64,000 bases of DNA, from positions 93,129,765-93,193,764 of the forward strand of contig NC_084663.1 of the NCBI RefSeq assembly GCF_028389875.1. The letters are read 5' to 3'. The notes below the pieces were generated by a model that was given only the letters and a program-made list of their open reading frames with translations, searched no databases and was not told where the DNA came from. This DNA comes from Rhea pennata (Eukaryota > Chordata > Aves > Rheiformes > Rheidae). The translations under genes and the position numbers were made by a program. Shown here piece by piece: positions 24,341 to 36,000 of this stretch; position 1 is the stretch's first letter, and the number at the start of each line of letters is the position of its first letter.

Positions 24341-24378
24341 CTGTCCTGCTTTCTCTCTGTCTCACTGGCAGAAGCTGA
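24341..24378 (-). other. APOV1: Probable APOV1 non-coding exon 1
   Basis: The minus strand has a strong donor (GGACAG|GTAAGAG, exon end at 24341) about 60 bases after a TATA-like box. That gives a leader exon of roughly 40 bases. The upper boundary is estimated from the TATA spacing only. Confidence 0.55.
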
Positions 24379-24402
24379 GCTAGATGCTCACCTGAGACAC
24401 CG

Positions 24403-24411
24403 TAATTTATG
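24403..24411 (-). promoter_or_regulatory. APOV1: APOV1 TATA-like box
   Basis: CATAAATTA on the minus strand, about 30 bases before the estimated transcription start. It overlaps a TTATGCAAAG sequence on the other strand that resembles a C/EBP site. Confidence 0.55.
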
Positions 24412-24435
24412 CAAAGCTAATATAGAGATAGCAAG

Positions 24436-24448
24436 GGGTCAAAGGTCT
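24436..24448 (+). promoter_or_regulatory. APOV1: DR1 nuclear-receptor site upstream of APOV1
   Basis: GGGTCA-A-AGGTCT is a direct repeat with one-base spacing, the type bound by HNF4 and COUP-TF. It lies about 60 bases before the estimated APOV1 start. Liver and COUP-type factors are known regulators of the chicken gene, so position and type both fit. Confidence 0.55.
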
Positions 24449-24552
24449 TGTTTTGTTTCCCCATTTGCTCTTTGGCAAGTAGACCCAACTCAGTAGGATG
24501 GGCAAGAAGTTATGTAGGACTCTGAACCTGTTATTGGGATTTGGTAATGGAG

Positions 24553-24565
24553 GGTCAGCCTGACC
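24553..24565. promoter_or_regulatory. APOV1: Perfect palindromic estrogen response element of APOV1
   Basis: GGTCAGCCTGACC matches the consensus GGTCAnnnTGACC exactly. It sits about 175-190 bases upstream of the estimated APOV1 start. The chicken gene has estrogen response elements at about this distance, and its estrogen dependence in liver is classic. Confidence 0.75.
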
Positions 24566-25334
24566 TGAGCCTAAGAGACGTGGAAGGCAGCTTCTGGGTC
24601 ACTGAGTCCCCTGCTTTTGCTGGCAACCATGTCATAGAGGCCCCTTTCATAAGCTGACCAAATTCCACAAGTAGTAGCTGGGCTGAGTGTTGCTTCTGCT
24701 ATTTATTCCTGTGGAAAGGCCCATTCTCTAACCTTACCGTTCTTACAGCGGGTCTTGCTTTGGCTGTTATGATCATTTATATTTTGCTCTTGGTTTCCAA
24801 CAAACACCTTAACAAAATGGTGCATGTGGATAAGTGCGCACACACAAAACCCTCTCTGATTTCTTCTTTTCTCATATCCAACCCTTTCTATACAGGCTCA
24901 TGAGATTGGCACATACCTGAACTAGCTATCAAAATCTGCACGCGAAAACATTACTTCTCACCTGGCTCCCCAGAGAACTGGATCTAACCAGAAAGTGGCT
25001 GCAGTGCCACTGAAGGGCACATGCTTCCCATAGCTTGAGCTTCAGGTGCCCACTGGGTCTTAAATCAGCCAACCGTCTGTATTTGGCACATATAACCACT
25101 GAGCAGGAGAGGGAGAGACAAAGGCTGCAACACTGCTACCAATAGCATTAGGTAAGGAAAAGGGGAAGACCTGAGGCATAAATTAAGCCTATTACAAGAG
25201 ACCCAACAGACCTCTGTTCTTATACTCGTGACAGTGACTCATTTATTAGGCACCCGCCTTGTGAAGAGCTCAACTAGTATCTTCATTTATCAACCAAATA
25301 AAATTTTCTAAAATGCTTTTTTTTCTCATGGAGC

Positions 25335-25445
25335 TCAAAGTAGTATAGAACTTAACAGTAACCATTCTCATTTTACAGACTTGGAAACCAAGGCAATGAT
25401 TGCTTCAGTGACACAACTGAGGTCATGTCATTAAGGAGGGCTGCC
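25335..25445 (+). repeat. MIR-like (CORE-SINE) fragment
   Basis: The order CATTTTACAGA, GGAAACCAAGGCAA, then CAACTGAGGTCATGTCA follows the MIR consensus pattern (acagatgaggaaactgaggc, then aaggtcacacag). It is strongly diverged and therefore old. Confidence 0.55.
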
Positions 25446-28400
25446 AGTGGTTTCCTAGCCATTTTCCCACTCTCTCAGTGAACTATTTATTATCTGTTTT
25501 CTTAAAAAACAAATAAAAAGCTCTCCAAAATATGAAAAATATCCCTCTGTAAAACTTATATAAACAAACCATTTTGCATTTTTGTCCAAAAAAATAGTAA
25601 CAAAAAATTCATAGTAATCTCTAACAAGGTTAATTCCAAAAGTAAGCACAGAATTTTCAGTTCTACTTCTGGTGGAAACACTAAAAAGCAATTTATGATC
25701 TAGGAAGAACACATAAGAACAATTGCTTGAAAATTCTCATATATTTTAATTACACATTTGACAGTCATTGAAGAAAATCTACACATTTGCCATCTGCTTT
25801 TACAGCTGGAATAACATTTGGAAGACTAGCACAAGTCACATTACTGGCATTAAGCTTAACAGAAATAGCAAGGTGCAGTCATTACTTGTGGGTGTTCATT
25901 TAATATAATCTCAAGTGTCATCTCTCTCCTATGTCAGGTCGAAAAACTAAAATCTCTAATCATATTAAGTGGTGTTTTAAATTGATGAGCTGCTGGAGGT
26001 AGTAACACAGATGGGACTTGGCTACCCTATGCAATAACACATACTGCTGAAGAGCTTTGCATTGTGGTTGCTATTACCACAAGGTAACTTCCCCCGACAC
26101 ACACACCAAGTTAGCCTAACTTTAGCTCATGCTAAAGTTAGTGTATCATGAATACAATCCCAGAGATAGCAACTGGGCTTTTCAGCACTTTCTACTGCCA
26201 AGCAGGCAATTGCCAAGAACCAGATCAATGATTACACAAGAAACAGCCCTTGCCCTCCATTCCTAGAACAGCATTCTGGAACAACAGGGTGCTCTGCAAA
26301 TAAGCAAGAAAGCCAGATAATGCAAGTCCTTTCTTAATCAAAGAAAAATTACATGATTTTTATCTCTCTTTCAAATCTCTGGTGGAAAGCAGATGCCAGG
26401 AGCGGCATGGGCATCCTTATCTGCCCCAGATGGCATGGTTCCTTACTCATTATACTATTATTTTAATTAGGGTAGTCCCAATCGCTATGAAGGCACTTTA
26501 TATTCAGTGGTACGGAAAAATGCATTCTTGAGGGTAATGTTATGTTCCTTCAATTGCATGACAGGAACAACAAGTCTAGAATGGCAGCAACTGCCAAATG
26601 CGACACATACTCAACTTCTTTCACCACACATGGGCTGACATGTGAACATCAGCTCTTTGCAGTGGCTGAAAATTAAACATGAATATATTATAGTGTAGAA
26701 AGAACTAGGCTACACTACTTCCTACTGTTATTTCTTTTCAGTATGTAGTATTTGAGTTGCCTGATTCACTCTCTCTCTCCTTTTGAAAGTCAAAAGACCC
26801 TGTAATCTTACTGAAGGAAAAAAGTCCATACAGTATTGTGCACTGCTGTCACAATGACTTTCATTTGCAGCCAATTAAAAATAGAAATAAGCATTCAAAG
26901 TATAGACTATTCCCACTTTTCTGTCTGCTTGCAGTCGTGACACATGCATATATAAACTTCCTTTTTAATTATTTCACAGCCCACCAATTGGTATTTTATG
27001 AACCATATGGTCTATGGACCAGATTTTAGTAAACCTTGTACCATTTCTGCTTCCCTGCTGGATAAGCTAATCTACTTCTGTCTGCAATTTAAGAAGTCAC
27101 AGAATTAAATCTGAGATGCAATCAATTTTCCATTAAGAGTTTTGTCTGATGTTTCCATAAATATGAACAAAGTGACTGAAGAGGAGCACAAGCATAGTAA
27201 CAATAAAACTCTTCAGACTTCACACAGCATATATTGTGCAAATTTACACAATCTATAGTTAGCTACCCTAGCTCAATTATGGGGACCAGAGAAAAGAATA
27301 AAGATGGATAGTTCCTTCATAGGATTTGGATCAAAAACTTTGGATCTGTAGTTTGTATGCTCGTACTACAGTGGCATGCTTCAACAGCTGCTGCTGTTAG
27401 ACAAAGTCATCTAGGTTTTCTTGCTGTGTGAGGGGGACCTTGCTCTTGGGAAAACGTACTGGACAAATACTAGGTTATACACATTTGTATGTGAAAGAGT
27501 GAACTCCTTCCCATGCTACCATCTTGGGATCTCAAATAGCATCAGTAGACTCTGCTCATGATGGAGAGAGGGGCAGTCCTTCCCTGATAGCTGGACATTT
27601 GGGTTAGGCTGAGATGATAGGAAGAAGAGGTTTTCCTGCATAGATCTATAGGAAGCAAAGGAGCAAGTCTAATTCCAAGTCACCAATTCAGCTTCCAAGG
27701 GAAGAATCATCCAGATCCTGAATATCTACTACTAGCTGGCAAAGGGCAATGCAAAGTCAAAAGAAGATGCTAGTTTTGGAAGAAAGAGCCCCATATTTTC
27801 TATCACTGCAGAAAACTCCTCCGAAATTAAAAAAAAAAAAAAAAATCCAACCATAAAACAAGGGATGTATAAAACTCTCAGAATGTTCAGTCCCATCACG
27901 AGCATGCCATTAAATAAGAATAAAAGTGATTCACAGTCAATGAGCTCAGAAGTCAGATTTGGGGGTGATACTGGCTCTGCAAGTTCTGCAAACACACTTA
28001 ATTCCCCATACATCAAGTGTAACTCGAGTCTGTTCACATTGTTCACAGTTTGGGTCTAATGAAGTCAAGGACTGAGTTTATTACAGCCTCCCCTTTTTGA
28101 ATTCCAGTTCTGGAATTGCTCTTTCAGCTCTGAAGGATCCATTTCATTCCTTTTTGTGCTAGCCAACAACTGCTGTCCAACAGCCCCTCTGTCTCCAACA
28201 AGTAGGCCTCTACTTCTGAAACAAAGCCTACTAGAAAGACTAGTAAGTCCTCCTGCTCTTTCTCTGTACACAGAAATCAGCACTATCAACCAAAGACCTG
28301 TAGGAAAGTGAGCATTTCCCATTATAGCCTTTGGTTGACCAACAACTGCTTCAGGTATCCAGCTAGAAGTATTTTCCCCAAGCAAGAAGTTTCCCATCAT

Positions 28401-29464
28401 TGCCCAAAGAAAAGAATAAGGGAAGCAGACAAAATGCAAGCACCTCCAAGTCAGTCTTCCACGGGAAAGCATAAGCACGTCACCATCTGGGACAGTAAAG
28501 AACAAATAGTAGAAAGTGTCCCATCTGCTAGTGGCTGGGAAATAATCTATGCAGTATAATGATTGACCTTGGCCAATCACTAGTGCCTCTAGGTTATGAA
28601 ATAACTCACAAGATGCTCCAGAAGTTCCACACAAACAGTTGAGTCTCATGAATCTAGTAAGTACTTTCGGAAAGTCAGTTTCCTATAGAGGCAGCCTGCA
28701 TCCAACTACAAGGATGCAGGGAACATCTCTGCTTTTTCAGTCATTCTAATGAAAACAGTAGATGAACCACATCAAGGGGAAATGGCAAGTTCTCTTTAGC
28801 AACTGTTCTTACAGCACAGGTAAATTCTGTTCCAGTTGCAAGGTAACAGATAGGAAAACCTTGCAATATAGCTACAGCTCAGATGCACAACACATTTGGA
28901 GTTGGTATTATTGTTAGGGCAGCAGTAAAAGCGGTGACTGTAAGACTTCTCACGGAGTCCTTTATCCTACCCCATGTACACAAAAGATGGCACAGACAGC
29001 AAAGGGAAAACATAAAATGCATGCAAAAGAGTACATGTCTCAGGAAAGATATATCCACCAAAGTCATGCTTCCTAGAGTTGAAGGAAATTCTGGTCCACA
29101 GTACCAGGAACACTAGTCATACCTTGCTCAGTCCCCGTGAGGACAGCCAAACCTTGTTAAATTCAGCCCTTTGAATTCGTAAATAAAGGCAAGGCTGGTT
29201 AAAGGCTAGCACAAGTACCTTTTACCACAAGTGGTTAAAGTATGGCAGAGTGGTTCAGTCAGTGACAGGCAGATGAGTTGGCAATTTTCGGATGTGCTAG
29301 TGAGCCCTTATTAAGGCAGTCAAACATCCTTCTAACACTGTGATTCTTCTATTTGAGAGACAGGCTTACTGGGGTGAAAAGAAGTGACTGTCCCTTAACT
29401 ATGCCACACAGCACAGCAGAAGAAGCAAATCTTACACATTCTGAAGCACAGTGGAGGACTCTAG

Positions 29465-29570
29465 AAAGCTGTGCCTCACCACACCTCACTCCCAGGGAGC
29501 CAGACCAGATGACCTCCAGAGGTCTCTTCCAACCAAAATTATTCTACCATTCTGTGATTCTGCAACTCTG
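29465..29570 (+). repeat. CR1 LINE 3' end, 5'-truncated
   Basis: Shows the CR1 3' signature: CCAGATGACCTCCAGAGGTC, TTCCAACC, then CATTCTGTGATTCTG. Only the tail is recognisable, typical of dead 5'-truncated avian CR1 copies. Confidence 0.85.
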
Positions 29571-29697
29571 ATTACCTGAGCCATTCACCAATGAGCAACG
29601 TATAAAGGACCAGCGTTCTACAGACTGGGCTCCCTGCAGTGCCACAGCACCAAACAAGGACAACTGGTATGTTTCTTTAAAGGTTAGGAATATAACA

Positions 29698-29703
29698 TTT
29701 ATT
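29698..29703 (-). terminator. ILDR1: Candidate ILDR1 polyadenylation signal
   Basis: AATAAA on the minus strand, about 260 bases past the ILDR1 stop codon. Other signals further downstream could also be used. Confidence 0.35.
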
Positions 29704-29961
29704 CAATGCCACTAAAAAGTACACCATTTCCAACAGCCCATTGCACACCTAAGTTTCCAGGTCAAAGCAGGAATAAGAAGGCATTAGGTATTGCTTTCAT
29801 GGGCACTAGACATAGATTCTTTAGAGTCACAAGTCTCACGGAAAACAACTTTATCTGTTTTTTTGCTTGTTGCCTGTCCAATCAAAAGCAGCCATCCCAG
29901 CCTACATGTTGAGACAGCTAAGAGGAGTTTGGTGGGAATCTCAGTTCTTTCAGCACTGACA

Positions 29962-30003
29962 TTAAATGACTATGCTTCTTCCACTGCGGGAACTTCCTCT
30001 GTC
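29962..30003 (-). CDS. ILDR1: ILDR1 exon 8 (13-residue C-terminal tail)
   Basis: Preceded by a TTTTCTCTTGCAG acceptor. Encodes [13 protein letters not shown] and TAA, matching the conserved mammalian ending. Its phase (0) fits exon 7. Confidence 0.92.
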   Translation of the reverse strand, partial: DRGSSRSGRSIVI

Positions 30004-33000
30004 CTGCAAGAGAAAATAAGAGATTCAGGAACATGGAAGGATGCCTAGAAACCATACGTCTTTCTGCCTGCTGTGAGCACCATAGTGAAACCATTCATAC
30101 ATACATCCCAGCTGAGACGAGAACTGCACTTCCTTCCAAAACTCAGAGGAGAAAACGGTAATCTGCAAAATACGGCTCTTTGAGAAGAGTTTCACCTAGT
30201 AAAATCCTGCATGTACGCGACACGGAGTCACTTAAAAAAATGAGTTTTTTAAAAACAACAAAAGAATGGTAAGGGAAAATATACTGGCTAAGTTGACAAC
30301 TAGCTATTGGATATGAAACCTTTTCACACTTTGGTTGCTACTTCATATCTAGTCCCTGTGTAAACTGAAATAAGATGAGCTGAGAACAATGGTTGTTCAA
30401 TGCCATATAATGCATGTTCAGTGCTCAGGAGTCCCAACAAGCAAGTCATCCTCCTCTATCTTGGCCTGGAGGATCATGTTTTTCACTACTCTAGCCATCC
30501 ATGATCTTAAAGCCCATTTCATATAGCTTTAGGCATCTTACCTGAAAGCTTTTCCATATAAACCATCTTGGAAATACCACCGAGACACTATAAACGTTAA
30601 ATGGTGGAGACTGGTAATAGGAGAATTATGCACATATTAAACAAAGAAATTAAAAGTAAACCAAAGCTACAGAGGGTTGTAGAGGGGTTCTCTCCAGTGC
30701 TGCCTACTCTGGATGTGCTTCTCCCCAAGCAATGCTAGGAGAACAGCTTTTCTGACACCAGTGCATAGAGGCTCTAAGTAGGGACTGGAGGGCATGGGGG
30801 GTGATAAGGGTGCTACTTTATTTGACTACTCATTTTGCCCCTGAACACACTATAGCAATGCAACATATGTCTGAAGGGAGGGGACTCAACAACCTTTTGA
30901 TAACTAAGCTGCACAGGGCATCCAGCACTCCTTGCCCTCCTTCAGAAAGACAACAGGTTACAGAAAGTAACAATAATCCACCCTCACCCCACATGAACCC
31001 ATCTCTTCCCTTGGATGGGGAATCAGCAAAGAGAGCTAACTTACTGAGCGTGGCCCTCCCCTGTCTCTATGCTTGCTGTCCTGATCTGGGATGATATCTA
31101 GTGAGCGGTAACTTGGGGGTTTATCTTCTGGCCGGTCCCGAGACCGGCGGTGACGCTTGCGGTTCGCCACTGGGAGACGGACATGCTCTTCAGAGGAGCT
31201 CCATGACCCTCGCCGAGAAGGGGGAGAGTAGCTGTGCTGGCGGTGACCTGAGTTGTTGCTCCTCCTGGCATGGTGCTGGTAGTCTTGTCTCCCTGTGGGC
31301 TGCTGTCTTGAGTCACGATGGTGGCTGGACCGCTCCTTGGCCTCTTCCGGGTAGAAACTACTGCTGCTGCTGCTGCTCTTGCCCTTCTCAGCATGGTGCA
31401 CAGGTGACACATCCCGTCTGGAGTGCCCAGGCCTGCCATTGTAGCTGCCTGTCCTCTGTCTTGGAGGACGCTCCTCTTGCTGCTGGTCCCAGGGCTCCCG
31501 ACTGTAGGTGGAGTGAGAATCCCCACCGGGAGGCCGGGGCCACAGTCGATTTTCCCTCTTGTTCTCTGCTGAGGAGTCCCAGGGTTGGGGGGTGTGAGCA
31601 CCTCTCTGGAGGCGTGAGGAGTTGCTGCTTCCGTGGAAGGAGGGGACAGGATCGATGAGCGGAGGCAGACGTATTACCCTGTGTTCCACAATATCGGAGC
31701 CTAGGGAGGAGAGCACGCTGGAATGCGGCACAGTCTGCTGTTGGCGGGAGGGTGGCAGGGGTTGAGATAGGTTGAGATTTTGGATTTCAGACTCCAGGTA
31801 GTCCAAGACACCCTTGTTTGAAGAAAGCGGACCTTGTGGCTGCACCAGTGGAATACTGCTGTGCAGGGACACATCTAAGGATGAGAGCACAGGACAATGC
31901 AGCAAGTCAAGGCAAAACAACGAAGAGAGGGCTCCTCTCCATAGATAATCTTGGCTGAAAACCTTTTAAGCATCTCTTCCCCACTGCAGATAGTCCCCTG
32001 CAACAGCCATGCAAGTTTCAAGCACCATAGGCAGAACATCTGCACTGCACAAGGTAAGGGGCAAAGTACAGTAACTGGAAAGCTGCAGCATTATCTGTGT
32101 TTTGGACAGCACAGAAGTAAGACATCAGTCACCCAGCAAACCAGGAAATCTAGCTGATATACTCAGAGAGAGGATTTTTTCCCTACAGCATTGATACCAA
32201 ATTTCAATTAAAAAAAAACAGAAATTTCATAGTGTTCTGCTTTCCTGTTATATCTTGTTGAAATGGAAGCAATACAAGTCAAAACTACAGAAGAAGAAAA
32301 TTTTGTATATATTAATGCATACACACAGAGATGTACAGATTAAGCAGCAAATGAGGAAATTTCTTCACTAGGAAGCTGGTGTAGCACTGGAGAAGGTACC
32401 TGAAGAGGTCATGGAATCTCCATCCTTGGAGATTTCCAAAACTTGTTAGACAAAGCAATGGATGGCATGATCTAGGTTGGTGATGGTCTCGTTTTGAGCA
32501 AGAGTTTAGACTAGATGACCTTAGAGGTCCCCTCTGCCCAAAATTTATATGATTTCTAAGCTGATTTTAAATAACTTTAATGGAAAGTTAAGCACAAAAG
32601 ATTTGATGACTATGAAAACACAAGCTGAAAAGACTGCCTGAAGAACTTTGCCCATTGTTTTCTGCTAATGTGCACATGTCTTTAAGAAATTCCAGTGTTT
32701 TATATCATGGTGACTCGGTCACCAGATCTTCCTAAAGAGAGCTGGTGTCTTAGCTAGAAAAAAAAATGGTAACTGTAAAATTAACCAGCAGGCTAAAAAA
32801 GTGTATGCTCAAACACTTTGAATCCAGTATTCAAGACGTTTGCAAACTATTTCTTCAAACAATAGCTAAGACTAATCAGACACCGTATAAATCTGTGACT
32901 GCTGGATACTGATGAAAAGGTAATTTTAGATGGAAATTCGTTAAAAATTATTTGGGAAGTTGTTATGCTGAATTCTCCTATTTTTCTTGGACAATTAAAA

Positions 33001-36000
33001 ATATTACTGGCAATAAGCTTTTTCTTTTATGTTTGATAATACCTCTTTCTCTAGAGCTTTAGACACTCCATCTTCTCTCCTCCATTAAGGTCACAAATAA
33101 ATACCACTAATATATGTGATTTTGGGGGGAAATGTCTGGAAAATCCTTCCTAGTTCAGTAACAAGTCCTTCATTCTTTGGTGCATGCAGAATAAAGCTAT
33201 TGCACAGAAGGCCATTTGCCCTCAAACATATGAAGACTAGACATTTGATAAGAAGTCAAACAAATTGCACTTCACTTGTCATATCAATTTTGGCTATAAG
33301 GAGTTGACCGTGACCAGCACAGCAGAACAAAGAGACAGTATCCTCCTCTACCACCGGAAGCAAGATAAGCTGGGTATATTTACCCTGCAGTCACTGTGGT
33401 GTAGCACAGATATACCCCACTTAGCACTAAACTACTTTACCCAGCACTGAGACTAGGAAAACACTTAAGACGGATATGTAGTATTTATCCACCCAGGTGG
33501 ATAGTATCTAAAACATACTGCAGATACAATAGAGCCAATATTGCTTTGGTCTGGTGTTCTGGAGAAACACCTTTTTGCTTTTGTGGTAGAGAAGCTAAAG
33601 CCTCACCGCCAAACCTCTGTGAGAAGTTACCAGTTTCTCATCCAGATTTCCCTCTGAAATGATGCCCGATGTCTCACCTCGTTGCAGCAGAGGGTTCAGC
33701 TGGTAAGAAGAAAGTTGAGAATTCCCATCACTACCTCTGTAGAACATGTTGGGTGACATCCAAGGTGCAAGTGCACGAGCCTGCTTCATGAAGCGATGCC
33801 GTTCCAGTGCTGGAAAAGAAGTAAGTTTACAGCAGCTATCCCTAGAGCACAGCCAGCAGAACACATACAGTACCATTTTGCTTGATACATTGTGTCTTTT
33901 GGATGTGATCAGTTATTGGAAAACAACAGAATGAAAAGCTCTCCATCCTGTGACAAACAAAAAAGAGCCAGGGAAAGTTGCACAGCTTCAAACAGATACC
34001 TAAACAGAAGAAAAGGGTTAGTGCCAGATCTTCAGGGTACAGTTCCAGCAACTGGGATCAGCTGGCACTTCGATTAAGTACATAGCATATAACCAAATGG
34101 AAGACTTCTACCTGCCCACCTTTCCCATCATTACGAGTAGAGCTGCAGAAGGATGGGAGATAATGTCTTGTACAGCAAGATATACCACATTGCTTTCTCT
34201 CCTTAAAACTCTTTCAACTGGTCATTGATCCTTTTCCCCTTGGCTTTGATTTACAGCCAAACAAGAGCTTTTTTGTGCCTTTCATGTTGGCTCTGTCCAG
34301 ATTATGTTTTCCACATCATAGTTAAAAACTTCCATCTTTGTCTGTCTGTTCTGCAAATAAAGCACCCAGAGATGCACTGTCCAGCTTCTCCCTTGCCAGC
34401 CTTTCAACCACTCTTGCCATCTCTTTCTAATTTATCTCGGTGTGAATGCTCAAATTAAATCCCTTAGGACAGCATGATCAAACAGGTAAGCAAACTAAAT
34501 TTCCTGTTCTCAATGGCAATGTCCTGTGTACCAAGGGAGCAAAACCAATGGAAATTCCTCTCTCTTACTGGCTTCCTCCACTGCTCCAGATCCTTTCTGA
34601 TGGGGTCAGGCTCAAAGTCCACTTCACTTTTTACAGCTCTTCTGCCTCACCTCCTCTACAAAGACAACGTCACCATCTCTGTCTGCAAAATTACCAGTCA
34701 TTGCTGCTTCTTTTGGGGGAAACACCTAAATGATCACGTTACAGAAACTTACTACCTCTACTACAGACAATCAAAACTCAAGTTTATGAACAAGTAAATA
34801 CTGAAAGTGCCAGACCTTAAAAAACATGACTGTGCATGTCTGTCATTGCTGTTTGAAGCTTTTCTGCAACTCAAACCTTTGCAAAGTTTCTCTTACATGG
34901 CTTCTCTGGAGTCTGAAAAGAGGCAGGCTTTTAGTGCTGTCTTTTCCCATGTCAGGTACTAACACAACATTCATGGCTATACATTTCAGGAGACAGACAG
35001 TAATGTAATTGTCTTTGAGACCTTTCCCCCTCTGATAAATCTGGCTGAATTTGGTTGCTGAAATTAAAAGCTATTGGATTGGAAGAGCCAGAGCACAGAC
35101 AGACCAATTGGCTGCATAAACCTTGCTTCTTTAAGAAACCAGGCTACAGCTAAGCTCCAATTAATTCTGTCCCCTGGGTTCATCTGCAGCAGGCAGTATT
35201 TAGACTGTATGCTCTTTGGGACTGAGCCATCCCCTTCATTTCATGTAGACTCCTGCTGTTAAGAAGATTATATACATGTCCTCCTTTAGCTGTTTCACTG
35301 AATTTATATAGATCAAGACTGGAGCAAAACAGGGACTGCCCCTACAATCTACCATATCCTTTGCTTTCTCCACAGTTCAGGCAGCTCCCATTTGTTCTCC
35401 ATCCCAAACTCCCCTCCTCTCTCCAGCCTGGCTCCAAACAGACTGAAAAACAAAGATGAAAACTTCAGGGTTTTAATCCTAATACTGTGATTTTTCTTCA
35501 GAGCACTGTGGCCTGAGGTATGAGCTTTCAAGTGTCTTATGTCAAACTTGCCTTCTTTTCTTTTTCTTTTTCTTTTTTTCTTTTTCTTTTTCTTTTTCTT
35601 TTTCTTTTTCTTTTCCCCCCCTTTTTTTTTTAAGGAGTTTTTAAGGAACCCTGGAGTTCAAGTTTCACACTTGAAGAAAGAGAGGAGCAAGGAAATGAAA
35701 TGAAAATAAGGGAAAGGCCTTATTGATTCCTCTCCTGCTCCTCCCATTATCACCTTGAGAATCACCTACAGGTTGTATCTGCTGAATGTGCATCTCTAGG
35801 TTTTGACTGCAGTCTTCCCTGAGCAGCAAAAGGCCCAGTACAGGGCATATCTACAGGTTTCCCTCCTCACGGCGTGAAGGCAGTCACTGGGACCTAAACC
35901 TTCACATCTGTCTGATTCTCTGGTCTCTCCTTTAAGCTGAACAAATGCATAATTATCCATGGACTTCCTATGCTCCATCATCTTCCCTTCCTTCCCCAGA

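Larger units (their letters stand above)
24570..29690. other. Intergenic region between APOV1 and the 3' end of ILDR1
   Basis: About 5 kb with no supported gene. It contains a MIR-like SINE fragment (25335-25445) and a CR1 tail (29465-29570). A minus-strand open frame of 194 codons at 28065-28649 has no domain I recognise and lies past the likely ILDR1 polyadenylation site; it may be chance or part of an extended ILDR1 3' UTR. Confidence 0.5.

Noticed and set aside
24766-24780. ATATAAAT on the minus strand as the APOV1 TATA box
   Set aside because: It lies upstream of the ERE and DR1 sites rather than downstream, so it does not fit the expected order. The CATAAATTA box with the GTAAGAG donor fits better.
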